Both the position numbers and the translations under genes were made by a program. A stretch of 64,000 nt of DNA, taken from NCBI RefSeq assembly GCF_007993815.1, contig NZ_VJWE01000015.1, forward strand, positions 62,001-126,000. Direction: 5' to 3'. Positions 18,667-27,092 of the stretch are shown piece by piece (the stretch's first letter is position 1; each line of letters opens with the position of its first letter). Source of the stretch: Acidovorax delafieldii. GTDB taxonomy: Bacteria > Pseudomonadota > Gammaproteobacteria > Burkholderiales > Burkholderiaceae_C. The notes under the pieces are model-generated. The model did no database searches. It was given only the letters and a program-made list of their open reading frames with translations, and was not told the DNA's origin.

Positions 18667-19470
18667 ATGCCAGTGCGCCCACCACGCCAATGGATCTTGC
18701 TGCGCGGGCTGACGCGCGAGGCCGCGCACTGGGGCGCCTTTGGCGAGCGCTTTGCGCAAGCGGTGCCAGGCGACCAGGTGCTGGCGCTCGATCTGCCAGG
18801 CAATGGCGAGTTCCATGGCCTGGTGTCGCCCCTGTCGGTGCAGGGCATGGTGCAAGCCTGCCGTGCAGAGCTGGCGCAGCGTGCCGTGGCGCCGCCCTAC
18901 CACTTGCTGGCCATGTCGCTGGGGGCGATGGTGGCGACCGAATGGGCGCGCGTGGCGCCCCATGAGGTGGCGGGCTGCGTGCTCATCAACACCAGCCTGC
19001 GCCCGTTCAGCCCGTTCTGGCACCGCCTGCAGCTGCACAACATCGCGCCGCTGCTGCGGCTGGCGTGGCGGTGGCGATCTGCCGAGGCCGCCGAGCAGGT
19101 GGTGTGGCAGATCACCAGCCGCAGCGCGCCATCCGCTGCCACCGGCGTGTTGGCGCAGTGGGCCGCGGTGCGCAGGCAACGGCCGGTGTCGGCCCACAAT
19201 GCCCTGCGCCAGCTGGTGGCGGCCGCGCGGTACCGCGCGCCGGCAGCCGCACCGGTGGACCGTGTGCTGCTGCTGGGCAGCGAGAAGGACCACCTGGTGT
19301 CCCGCCAATGCTCGCAGGCCATTGCGCAGGCCTGGGGGCTGCCGCTGCAGTCGCATCCGTGGGCGGGACACGACCTGCCGCTGGATGACCCGCAGTGGGT
19401 CATCGATGCCGTGCTGCAGTGGCTGTCCCGTAGCGAGTCAACGGACGGGTTAACGGGGGCTACGGCGTGA
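18667..19470 (+). CDS. Alpha/beta hydrolase
   Basis: A 267-residue alpha/beta hydrolase, with nucleophile elbow AMSLGAM (Ser near 79), the acid probably Asp in LGSEKDHLVS, and histidine in WAGHDLPLDDP. The N-terminal RGLTREAAHWG and LDLPGNGEF resemble the oxyanion and strand segments of small hydrolases such as BioH-like carboxylesterases. It starts one base after the stop codon of the M14-like peptidase, so the two should be cotranslated and may act on related substrates. Its 3' end overlaps the convergent SGNH lipoprotein gene by 11 bases. Confidence 0.78.
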   Translation: MPVRPPRQWILLRGLTREAAHWGAFGERFAQAVPGDQVLALDLPGNGEFHGLVSPLSVQGMVQACRAELAQRAVAPPYHLLAMSLGAMVATEWARVAPHEVAGCVLINTSLRPFSPFWHRLQLHNIAPLLRLAWRWRSAEAAEQVVWQITSRSAPSAATGVLAQWAAVRRQRPVSAHNALRQLVAAARYRAPAAAPVDRVLLLGSEKDHLVSRQCSQAIAQAWGLPLQSHPWAGHDLPLDDPQWVIDAVLQWLSRSESTDGLTGATA

Positions 19471-20212
19471 GGCTGTTCAACGCACCCTGTGCCACCAGCT
19501 CGCGGTACCACTCCGCATAGCCCGCGCTGCTGGGGTGCAGGCCGTCAGCGGCGTTCAGTTCCTGGCTGCGGGTCACGAACGGGTCCTGGTCGCGCGGCTT
19601 GAGCAAGCGCACGTAGTGCACCTGCTGCGCGCTGGCTGCCTCCCGCGCCAGGGCATGCAGCGCCTCGGACCGGCGCGACATGGCCCATGACAGGGGCGGC
19701 ACAAAAAAGGGCGCGTGGCCCACATTGCCACAAGGCATCAGCACCACCTGCTGCCCCTTCTGGCGTGCCAGCGCCACCGCCTGCTGGACCTGATGGCGCA
19801 GCGTGTCCTCGGGGGTGAAGCGGATAACGTCATTGCCACCCGCCAGCACCATTACCAGGTCGTAGCCGCCGCCAGCGCGCTCCAGTTGCTGCACCACATC
19901 GCCAAATTTGGCGCCGTTGGCCGCCAGGTTGTCGATGCGCCATTGGGGATGGTCCTGGCCGATGCGCCCTGGCAGGCTGTCTGCTGCGGTGCTGGCACCG
20001 GTGCCCACGGCGGTGCTGTCTCCCACCACCAGCACACGCCGCGTCGGCTGCGGGGGCTGAGCGGTGTAGGGGCGTGCATCGCGGGCCAGGTCGGCGGCCG
20101 TCCACATGCGCCAAGGGGCACAGCCCGTCAGCAGCAGTGCGCCCGCAGCCACCGCGGCCAGGGTGGCCCACCGGCGGGTGGCGTTGTGGTGCGGGGAGGT
20201 GTTTCGCGTCAT
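19460..20212 (-). CDS. SGNH/GDSL-type esterase lipoprotein
   Basis: A 250-residue lipoprotein with SGNH-hydrolase motifs. The signal peptide ends in a lipobox LLTGC with the lipidated Cys at 31. Block I is VVGDSTAVG (catalytic Ser near 66), block III is LAGGNDV with the conserved Asn, and block V is ADGLHPS with the Asp and His. It would sit at the periplasmic face of a membrane and hydrolyse an ester or thioester; the substrate is unknown. The start at 20212 is chosen because it directly precedes a good n-region and hydrophobic core. The gene is monocistronic, 3' overlapping with the neighbouring hydrolase. Confidence 0.85.
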   Translation of the reverse strand: MTRNTSPHHNATRRWATLAAVAAGALLLTGCAPWRMWTAADLARDARPYTAQPPQPTRRVLVVGDSTAVGTGASTAADSLPGRIGQDHPQWRIDNLAANGAKFGDVVQQLERAGGGYDLVMVLAGGNDVIRFTPEDTLRHQVQQAVALARQKGQQVVLMPCGNVGHAPFFVPPLSWAMSRRSEALHALAREAASAQQVHYVRLLKPRDQDPFVTRSQELNAADGLHPSSAGYAEWYRELVAQGALNSLTP

Positions 20213-20327
20213 GGTGCATGCGCCCAAAGTTGCTCTGGGCTCAGCGTACCTGCAGACTCGGCGACCCTGCGTCGGCGTCGGGCATTCACGTGCGTAGGAC
20301 AGTGCTACGCCCCGCGTCCAGGGGGTG

Positions 20328-21683
20328 CTACTGCTTGAAGACGACGGCGTCCAACGCCATCGCCCGGATCGCCTCGGCTGCGGCATCGGCCTGGGCGCGG
20401 GTGGCGTAAGGCCCCACCCGCACGCGGATGCGGCGACCCTTGGAATTGTTCAGCTCCTGGCGAAACGCGGGCAGGCCTTCGTTGAGCAAGCGCGCCTGCG
20501 TCTTGCGGGCGTTGGCTTCTTCGGCGAACAGGCCCACGTTGATGTAGTAGCCCGGGGCAGTGCCCACCGTGGGCAGCGCGGTGTCGGCGGTGGAGGACGC
20601 TGCTGCCGCCGGTGTCTTGGGCTTGGTGGGGGCTGCTGCGCGGCTGGCGGCATCACGGCGTGCAGGGGCGGTAGCGGTGGCGCTGGCCGCAGGCGTCGGT
20701 GCGCGGGTCGATGCGGCTGGCGTGGCTGGCTTGGGTGTGGACGCTTTGGCGGCTGGAGGGGCGGCCGTGGCCGATGCGGACAGTGCTGGAGCTGGAGGCT
20801 CGGCCGTTTTTTGAACGGCAGTGGCGGCAGGAGCGGGCGCGACAGCCAAAGGTGCCGACGCCACAGGTGCAGGCGCAAGCGCAGGCTTGGGGGCTGCTGC
20901 TGCAGCAGGAGCCTGGGGCGCGGGTGTGGTCGCTGGCAGTGGCGCTGGCGGTGGTTCTGTTGCCACTTCAGGGGCAGGCGTTGGCGGCGTGGTGGCCCCT
21001 TCGGTCTCCGGCACCGGCAAGGCACCCACGGGCTTGGTGGCAGATGCCGCCTGGGCCGCTGCCGTGGCCTGCGCCACCGTGACGGCGGGTTCGAGCGCCA
21101 GGGGCTTCACGTCCGACGGCGACAGCGCCAGGTAGGCGATCAGTGCGGCCAGGCCCAGCACCACGTTTGCGAGCACCAGCACCTGCAGCCGCTTGCGCGA
21201 GCTGGCCTGCTTTTCGAGCAGCGCGCAGGCTTCCGGCACGGTGCGCGACGCGGCCAGCGCGCGCGCAATGCGCTTGCGGATGTCGGCGTACAGGATGGCG
21301 TTGCCGTACAGCCCCGGCACGGCAAAGGCCAGCACCGCAAAGGCGCCCAGCACCCCGAGTTCGATGCCCACGGGCCAGTGCAAAAACGAACGGCCCACGC
21401 CAAACACGATCAGTGCCAGCCCCTCGGCTGCCGCCACATAGACCAGCGCGGCGCCCCATAGCTGGCGAAACAGCATCCAGTTCAGGGTGCACAGGCAGGC
21501 GGCCCAATTCCAGGTGGTGGTCGTGCGGCCCGTGTCGTCAAAGCGCTCGAACACCTTCAGGTAATAGTCCGTGTTCACGGGCCCCAGGGCCAGCCGCGAC
21601 ATGGCCGCCATGGCATTGTCGGACGGCAAATCGAGCGACATGGCCGGGATGATGGAGGCGACAGGATCCGTGTGGTCGAGCAT
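20328..21683 (-). CDS. DUF2628 membrane protein with C-terminal SPOR domain
   Basis: A 451-residue protein with three parts. Residues about 30-200 form a DUF2628-type membrane region with several hydrophobic segments (WNWAACLCTLNWMLFRQLWG, VGIELGVLGAFAVLAFAV, LVLANVVLGLAALIAY). Residues about 205-370 are a low-complexity linker of Ala and Pro. The last 75 residues are a SPOR domain (GYYINVGLFAEEANARKTQ to IRVRVGPYATRAQADAA), which binds denuded glycan strands at the septum. The protein would anchor in the inner membrane and reach peptidoglycan through the linker. A second ATG (MSLDLPSD) is an alternative start. A role at division sites is inferred from the SPOR domain. Confidence 0.85.
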   Translation of the reverse strand: MLDHTDPVASIIPAMSLDLPSDNAMAAMSRLALGPVNTDYYLKVFERFDDTGRTTTTWNWAACLCTLNWMLFRQLWGAALVYVAAAEGLALIVFGVGRSFLHWPVGIELGVLGAFAVLAFAVPGLYGNAILYADIRKRIARALAASRTVPEACALLEKQASSRKRLQVLVLANVVLGLAALIAYLALSPSDVKPLALEPAVTVAQATAAAQAASATKPVGALPVPETEGATTPPTPAPEVATEPPPAPLPATTPAPQAPAAAAAPKPALAPAPVASAPLAVAPAPAATAVQKTAEPPAPALSASATAAPPAAKASTPKPATPAASTRAPTPAASATATAPARRDAASRAAAPTKPKTPAAAASSTADTALPTVGTAPGYYINVGLFAEEANARKTQARLLNEGLPAFRQELNNSKGRRIRVRVGPYATRAQADAAAEAIRAMALDAVVFKQ

Positions 21684-21834
21684 GGTCGGATTCTGTCATG
21701 CACCGGGCGGTGTGTTACCTGCCGAATCGCAAGGTGCTGCGCGGCGGCAACGGGTGCGCGCAGCGTGGTGGCGCGCTGCGGTGCGTCCGAGCAGGCCACT
21801 ACGTGCCTGTGGGGCGGGTTTTGAGTCAAATCGG

Positions 21835-21886
21835 CTGCAAGCGCTAGTCGAATATGCGCAAGCAGCTATCAATTAGATAGCGTTCG
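21835..21886. repeat. Dispersed short repeat, copy A
   Basis: This intergenic copy carries GCGCTAGT (21841-21848), an AT-rich centre with AATATGCGCAAGCAGCTATC, and the GATAGC end (21876-21881). It abuts the stop codon of the TerB-like gene. The same order GCGCTAGT, AATATGCGC, AGCTATC, ATAGC appears in copies at 26969, 36637, 43992 and 63641, some in the opposite orientation. Confidence 0.7.
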
Positions 21887-22861
21887 CTATTTGCCCCGTA
21901 CCAGGGCCATGATCTGGCCCGCGTCCAGCGTCGCTGCCTTCTGCTGAATTTGTGGCAAGTACTGCGTTTGCAGCTGCTTGGCGGGCGTGAGCAGGCCCTG
22001 AAAGGTCTCGCGCAGCATGGCCGTGCTCATGACCCGGCCCCCTGCGTAATAGCGCTTGGCCACCTGCCCCAGCGCGTAGGTGGTGGCAAACGAAAACGCC
22101 ATGCCTGTGGCAGCGCCGCCCAGCCCGCCGATGGTGCGGCCCGCCACCTTGCCCAGCAGGCCGCCCAGCAGCTTGCGGCCAAACTGCTCCAGGTACTGCG
22201 ACGTCATGCCCACGCCGGCAGCGGCGATGAACTCCTTGATGTGGCCCTGGTCCAGCTCCATCCCGTGGGCCTTGCCGATGCCGTAGACCATCTTCACCTG
22301 CAGCGGGATGATGGCCATCGACGCCCATGACTGCGGCAGCAGCTCCAGCGCGCCATTGAGCAGCGCATAGTTCAGGATGGATTTGTCCAGCTCTGCGTCC
22401 GAGGCACCTGCACCGACTGCTGCGGCCAGAGGCGCTGCCGCAGCAGTGGCCACCGGCACCGCCATCGGCACGGCCTTTTCGGCCACGTCCACCAGCGCAT
22501 CGGCTTGCTGGTCAAACGCTGCCGTCTGCGGGTCGCCCAGCTGCAGGGCCGCCTTGAGTCGGGTCAGAAACTCGCGCTCCGCCGCGGTCTGACGGCCGTC
22601 CACATCGCACACGCAGACAGCCATCTCGTAGGCCAGCTGGCGGTGCATGGGCTCGCTCAGACCCTGCACGGCGGCCTGCACGCTGGTGCGCTGCAGCAGC
22701 ACGTCCTGGTAGATGCGCGGCAGGTCGGCCACGCCCCCGTCGCCCGCGAGCGACTGGGCAATGCGGCGGATCTCTTCGCGTTCGGCATCGTCCTTGTTGC
22801 CATCGGCAAACGCTGCCAGAAGGGCGATGGTAAGGATGGATTTTTGCTGGTCCAGGGTCAT
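21887..22861 (-). CDS. TerB-like / DUF697 family protein
   Basis: A 324-residue protein. The N-terminal 120 residues look like a TerB-type helical domain (ILTIALLAAFADGNKDDAERE, where the acidic residues may bind metal). The C-terminal part from about 155 resembles the DUF697 group of membrane-associated proteins, with Gly/Ala-rich hydrophobic segments (LLGGLLGKVAGRTIGGLGG, ATGMAFSFATTYALGQV). DUF697 proteins are often next to stress or GTPase genes; the function is unknown. The stop codon lies inside the edge of repeat copy A. The gene is alone on its strand and divergent from the thiolase gene. Confidence 0.75.
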   Translation of the reverse strand: MTLDQQKSILTIALLAAFADGNKDDAEREEIRRIAQSLAGDGGVADLPRIYQDVLLQRTSVQAAVQGLSEPMHRQLAYEMAVCVCDVDGRQTAAEREFLTRLKAALQLGDPQTAAFDQQADALVDVAEKAVPMAVPVATAAAAPLAAAVGAGASDAELDKSILNYALLNGALELLPQSWASMAIIPLQVKMVYGIGKAHGMELDQGHIKEFIAAAGVGMTSQYLEQFGRKLLGGLLGKVAGRTIGGLGGAATGMAFSFATTYALGQVAKRYYAGGRVMSTAMLRETFQGLLTPAKQLQTQYLPQIQQKAATLDAGQIMALVRGK

Positions 22862-23124
22862 GGTCGTCGTGCAGAAAAAAGGGGTGGGAGGGGGTGCACA
22901 CTGCTTGCAGTGTGTTGTGCGGTGGCTTGTGAACAGGTTCTTAGGTGCAGTCTAGGCAATGCGGTTTCAACGCCACAGCGTGTGGGGGATTGATGGCGCG
23001 GGCTGTGCGGGGCGCCGTGACTTCGGGTTTTCCCTTGGGTAGTTCGGCGACTGTGCGGAGGGCCATCGCTTGCCTACAGTGCTTGCCATCGCGCCGTCGT
23101 GGCGTGCATCAACGGAGGATGGAC

Positions 23125-24291
23125 ATGGGCGTAGCGATCGTGGGTTGGGCACATTTGCCGTTTGGCCGGCTGGACGGCCTGGGGCTTGAAGACCTCATTA
23201 CGCGCGCGGGCCGAGAGGCCCTGCAGCACGCGGGCATTGACGGCACGGTGGTGGATGGCGTGTGGCTGGGCAACCTCAACGGCGGCTTCACGCCCGATGT
23301 GTTTGCCTCGTCACTGGCCCTGCAGTGCGACGACGCCCTGCGCTGGAAGCCCGCCACGCGGCTGGAGAACGCCTGCGCGTCGGGCTCGGCCGCCCTCTAT
23401 GCCGCGTGTGATGCGATCGAAGCCGGTCGCGCCCGGGTTGCTCTTGTCATCGGCGCTGAAAAGATGACCGCTGTCTCCGGCGCCGAGACCACGCGCATCC
23501 TGGGCGACTGCGGCTACTCCGGCGAGGCGGGCAGTCCGCCCGGTGGCTTTCCGGGCATTTTTGCCTCCATCGCGCAGGACTACTTCGCGGCGCATGGCGA
23601 CCATTCGGCCACCCTGGCACGCATCGCCGCCAAGAACCACGCCAACGGCGCGCTCAACCCCTGGGCCCACATGCGCAAGGACCTGGGCTTTGAGTTCTGC
23701 AACACCGTGTCCGACCGCAACCCGATGATTGCCGCGCCCCTGCGCAAGACGGACTGCTCTCTGGTGTCTGACGGCGCGGCGGCGGTCATCCTGGCGGCCG
23801 ATGATGCGATGGCCGACTTCCCCCGCGCCGTGCGCCTGCGGGCGCGGGTGCAGGTCAACGACTACCTGCCCATGGCGCGCCGCCGTGTGGTGGACTTTGA
23901 AGGGCCCCGGCGCGCCTGGCAGCAGGCGCTGCAGCAGGCCGGGTGCGCGGTGCACGACCTGTCGTTGGCCGAGGTGCACGACTGCTTCACCATTGCCGAG
24001 CTGCTCACGTACGAGGCCATGGGCCTGGCGCCCGCAGGCCAGGGCCACCGCCTGTTGGAAGACGGCACCGTGCTGCGCAGCGGCCGCTTGCCCGTCAACG
24101 CGTCGGGCGGGCTCAAGGCCAAGGGCCACCCGATTGGCGCCACGGGCGTGTCAATGCATGTGGTGTCGGCCATGCAGCTCTTGGGCGAGGCGGGCGACCT
24201 GCAGGTGCCCGGCGCCACGCTGGCGGGCGTGTTCAACATGGGCGGATCGGCCGTGGCCAACTACGTGAGCATTCTGGAGCGCGCCCGATGA
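23125..24291 (+). CDS. Thiolase-family acetyl-CoA acetyltransferase
   Basis: A 388-residue thiolase. The nucleophilic cysteine is C84 in ENACASGSAAL, the HDCFTIAE segment supplies a second active-site region and GLKAKGHPIGATG carries the catalytic histidine. The layout resembles SCP2/SCP-x-type thiolases more than classical biosynthetic thiolases. GGAGG at 23114-23118 gives ideal spacing to the ATG at 23125; the ATG at 23119 would be too close. The gene overlaps the following acyl-CoA ligase by four bases (ATGA), so they are translationally coupled and probably act in one acyl-CoA pathway. The substrate is not evident. Confidence 0.87.
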   Translation: MGVAIVGWAHLPFGRLDGLGLEDLITRAGREALQHAGIDGTVVDGVWLGNLNGGFTPDVFASSLALQCDDALRWKPATRLENACASGSAALYAACDAIEAGRARVALVIGAEKMTAVSGAETTRILGDCGYSGEAGSPPGGFPGIFASIAQDYFAAHGDHSATLARIAAKNHANGALNPWAHMRKDLGFEFCNTVSDRNPMIAAPLRKTDCSLVSDGAAAVILAADDAMADFPRAVRLRARVQVNDYLPMARRRVVDFEGPRRAWQQALQQAGCAVHDLSLAEVHDCFTIAELLTYEAMGLAPAGQGHRLLEDGTVLRSGRLPVNASGGLKAKGHPIGATGVSMHVVSAMQLLGEAGDLQVPGATLAGVFNMGGSAVANYVSILERAR

Positions 24292-25796
24292 ACATCGCCC
24301 ACCTGCTGCGCCGCAGCGCCTTGCTGCACGCCCACCAGCCCGCGCTGCTGCATGGCGACCAGATGCTGTGGAGCTACGGCACGCTGGCCGCGCGCACCGC
24401 TGCGCTGGCCGCCCATCTGCGCACACGCTGTGGCGTGGCCCCGGGCGACCGCGTGGCCATCTATGCCGCCAATGCACCCGAATACCTGGAAGCCCTGCAC
24501 GCCATCCTGTGGGCAGGGGCGGTGTCGGTGCCGGTCAACTACAAGCTGCATGCCAAAGAACTCGCCTACGTGCTGACCGACTCTGGCGTGCGCGTGGTGC
24601 TGACCTCTGAAGCGCTGGCACCCGCCGTGCGCGAGGCCGGGGCGCCGCAGGACGCGGTGCTGGTCTTTGGCTCCGACGCATACCGCGCCGCAGTCGCCCA
24701 CACGCCCATGGACGTATGCGACCGCGCGCCGCATCACGTGGCCTCGCTGTTCTACACCTCAGGCACCACCGGCCGACCCAAGGGTGTGATGCAGACCCAC
24801 CGCAACCTGCTGGCCATGACGGCCTGCTACTTCACCGATGTGGACGACATCCTGCCCGGCGACGCCATGGTCTACGCCGCACCCATGTCGCACGGCGCGG
24901 GGCTTTACAACTACGCCCAGGTGCTGCGCGGCGAGCGGCATGTGGTGCCGCTGTCGGGCGGGTTCGAGCCGGCCGAACTGGTGCAGCTCGCGGCCAGCGT
25001 GGGCCAGCTTACGCTGTTTGCAGCGCCCACCATGGTGCACCGCCTGGTGGACCATGTGCGTGCCACGGGTGCCGACGTCTCAGGCTTCAAGACCATCGTC
25101 TACGGCGGCGGCCCCATGTACGCCGACGACTTGCGCAACGCCCTGGCCGTGATGGGCAACCGCTTTGCACAGATCTACGGCCAGGGCGAAAGCCCCATGA
25201 CCATCACCGCCCTGTCGCGCGCCCAGCTGGCCGACCGCGACCACCCGCGCTGGGCCGAGCGCATGGTGTCGGTGGGCGTGGCGCAGTCGCTGGTGGAAGT
25301 GCGTGTGGTCGATGCCATGGGTCAGCCTGTGCCCACCGGCGAGACCGGCGAGGTGGTGGTGCGCGGCGACACCGTGATGCCCGGCTACTGGAACAACCCC
25401 ACCGCCACCGCGCAGACGCTGCGCGACGGGTGGCTCTACACCGGCGATATGGGCGCGCTGGATGCCGACGGTTTTCTCACGCTCAAGGACCGGTCCAAGG
25501 ACGTGATCATCTCCGGCGGCAGCAACATCTACCCGCGCGAGGTCGAAGAGGTGCTGCTGCTCCACCCGCAGGTGCGCGAGGTCGCGGTGATCGGCCAGCG
25601 CGATACGGAATGGGGCGAGGTGGTGGTCGCCTTCCTGGTTGCGGGGGAGGGCGGTGCGGTGGCCGATGCCGTGCTGGATACGCTGTGCCTGGAGCACATT
25701 GCTCGCTTTAAGCGGCCCAAGGAATACCGGTGGGTGGAGGCGCTGCCGAAGAACAGCTATGGGAAGGTGTTGAAGACGGAGCTGCGGCGTATGTGA
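24288..25796 (+). CDS. Acyl-CoA synthetase, ANL superfamily
   Basis: A 502-residue acyl-CoA ligase. Core motifs are FYTSGTTGRPKGVMQTH (near 153-169), YGQGESPMTI, WLYTGDMGALDADGF, KDVIISGGSNIYPREVEEVL and the catalytic lysine in PKNSYGKVLK near residue 492. The sequence is of the medium/long-chain and aryl acid group. It begins at 24288 overlapping the thiolase stop codon. The pair would activate and cleave an acid, but nothing in the window indicates which one. A short open region follows before the 59-residue membrane protein. Confidence 0.87.
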   Translation: MNIAHLLRRSALLHAHQPALLHGDQMLWSYGTLAARTAALAAHLRTRCGVAPGDRVAIYAANAPEYLEALHAILWAGAVSVPVNYKLHAKELAYVLTDSGVRVVLTSEALAPAVREAGAPQDAVLVFGSDAYRAAVAHTPMDVCDRAPHHVASLFYTSGTTGRPKGVMQTHRNLLAMTACYFTDVDDILPGDAMVYAAPMSHGAGLYNYAQVLRGERHVVPLSGGFEPAELVQLAASVGQLTLFAAPTMVHRLVDHVRATGADVSGFKTIVYGGGPMYADDLRNALAVMGNRFAQIYGQGESPMTITALSRAQLADRDHPRWAERMVSVGVAQSLVEVRVVDAMGQPVPTGETGEVVVRGDTVMPGYWNNPTATAQTLRDGWLYTGDMGALDADGFLTLKDRSKDVIISGGSNIYPREVEEVLLLHPQVREVAVIGQRDTEWGEVVVAFLVAGEGGAVADAVLDTLCLEHIARFKRPKEYRWVEALPKNSYGKVLKTELRRM

Positions 25797-25867
25797 GCAA
25801 GTGGCGGCTTGCTGGGCCGATTGGCTTTGGCCGATAGCGGTCATAAGATTCACTGCGAAAGCACTTC

Positions 25868-26047
25868 ATGAATCACCCGAATCATTCCAACGAAGAAGGA
25901 AGCTCCTCTGACAAGAGCAAGAGCGTCAACCATCATTTCAAGAGGGAGTCGAGGCTGATGATCTGGTTTGCTGTTGGCGTGCCAGTCATCTTGCTGCTTG
26001 GAGCCTTTCTGCTAGGTCCTGCGCTCCTCACTTTCATAGGTAGGTAG
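25868..26047 (+). CDS. Small single-pass membrane protein, 59 residues
   Basis: A 59-residue reading frame beginning MNHPNHSNEEGSSSDKS with a polar basic N terminus (about 30 residues) followed by one strong transmembrane helix (MIWFAVGVPVILLLGAFLLG) and a short tail ending FIGR. The polar, positively charged side before the helix suggests the N terminus stays in the cytoplasm. No ribosome-binding site of note and no family recognised. It lies alone between the ligase gene and the FrnE-like gene. The clean topology makes it a better candidate than chance. Confidence 0.5.
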   Translation: MNHPNHSNEEGSSSDKSKSVNHHFKRESRLMIWFAVGVPVILLLGAFLLGPALLTFIGR

Positions 26048-26320
26048 AGGCATCGACGCGTGGGTTGCACCCGTGACGAAAAGTGGCGGGCGGGGCTGCG
26101 TGCCTCAATACCGCATTCCTGTCGGCATTTAGCCCGGATGTTCTGCGTAGATTGGGTCAAGCAGCTCATGCGACAGCTTGCCGATAGGTATGCCGACAAG
26201 GTCTTGAAGGACTCAAGAGCACGCTCGTCCAGGCGAGCACGAGTTTCCGGTACACCCATCACAATCGCGGTTTTCAAACCCGCCCTACTATTCGCCATCT
26301 CTCATCAGTACACCCCTCCC

Positions 26321-26968
26321 ATGACCACCACCCTCAAAATCGATTTTGTCTCCGATGTCTCCTGCCCCTGGTGCATCATCGGCCTCAAGGCGCTGGAGCA
26401 GGCGGCGGACCGGCTGCAGGGCGAGGTCGCGTTAGACCTGCACTTTCAGCCGTTCGAGCTGAACCCGCAGATGGGTCCTGCGGGTCAGGACATTGGCGAG
26501 CACCTGCAAGAAAAGTACGGCGCCACGCCCGAGCAGAGCCAGAAGAACCGCGATGCCATCGCGGCGCGCGGTGCGGCGCTGGGGTTTACCTTCAGCATGG
26601 ACAAGCGCAGCCGCATCTACAACACCTTTGATGCGCACCGGCTGCTGCACTGGGCCGAAGAGAAGGGCGTGCAGCCCGCGCTGAAGAAGGCACTGTTCAC
26701 GGCGTATTTCACCGACGGGCAGGACCCGAGCAACCACGAGGTGCTGGTGCGCGTGGCGGGGGAGTTGGGGCTGGATGTGGCCGAGGCGCGTGCGCTGCTC
26801 GCCTCAGACCGCTACGCCGACGAGGTGCGCGAGCGCGAGCAGTTCTATCTGCAAAACGGCATCCATTCGGTGCCCGCGATCATCGTCAACGAGCGCCACC
26901 TGATCCAGGGTGGGCAGCCGGTGGAGGTGTTTGAGCAGGCGCTGCGGCAGATTGCCGCGCAGGGCTAG
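26321..26968 (+). CDS. DsbA-family FrnE-like oxidoreductase
   Basis: A 215-residue cytoplasmic protein of the FrnE/2-hydroxychromene-2-carboxylate isomerase-like DsbA group. The redox motif CPWC is at 15-18 in FVSDVSCPWCIIGLK, and the cis-proline loop is GIHSVPAIIV near residue 180. Members assist disulfide isomerisation or oxidative-stress defence. The start at 26321 follows CCCTCCC; a longer frame exists upstream but its composition is not protein-like. The gene ends one base before repeat copy B and then the bidirectional terminator. Confidence 0.88.
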   Translation: MTTTLKIDFVSDVSCPWCIIGLKALEQAADRLQGEVALDLHFQPFELNPQMGPAGQDIGEHLQEKYGATPEQSQKNRDAIAARGAALGFTFSMDKRSRIYNTFDAHRLLHWAEEKGVQPALKKALFTAYFTDGQDPSNHEVLVRVAGELGLDVAEARALLASDRYADEVREREQFYLQNGIHSVPAIIVNERHLIQGGQPVEVFEQALRQIAAQG

Positions 26969-27018
26969 ATGCTATTTATTTGATAGCTGCTCAGGTATAT
27001 TGCACTAGCGCTACTGGC
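26969..27018. repeat. Dispersed short repeat, copy B
   Basis: Immediately after the FrnE-like stop codon, in the orientation opposite to copy A: GCTATTTATTTGATAGCTG, then CTCAGGTATATTGCA, then CTAGCGC. Read on the minus strand it gives GCGCTAGTGCAATAT followed by GAGCAGCTATCAAATAAATAGC, which aligns along its full length with copy A. Confidence 0.75.
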
Positions 27019-27028
27019 AGCTACGATC

Positions 27029-27055
27029 AAAAAAGGGGCCTGTGGCCCCTTTTTT
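27029..27055. terminator. Bidirectional rho-independent terminator
   Basis: A perfect hairpin with six A before it and six T after it: AAAAAAGGGGCC, a TGT loop, GGCCCCTTTTTT. It would end transcripts from the FrnE-like gene on the plus strand and from creA on the minus strand. Confidence 0.92.
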
Positions 27056-27092
27056 GATGTCTGAGCGATGCCCCGGCCACACCGGGCTACTG

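Noticed and set aside
26060-26320. Extended N terminus of the FrnE-like protein
   Set aside because: The upstream codons give a Cys/Arg-rich sequence unlike the family; the start at 26321 gives the standard N terminus.
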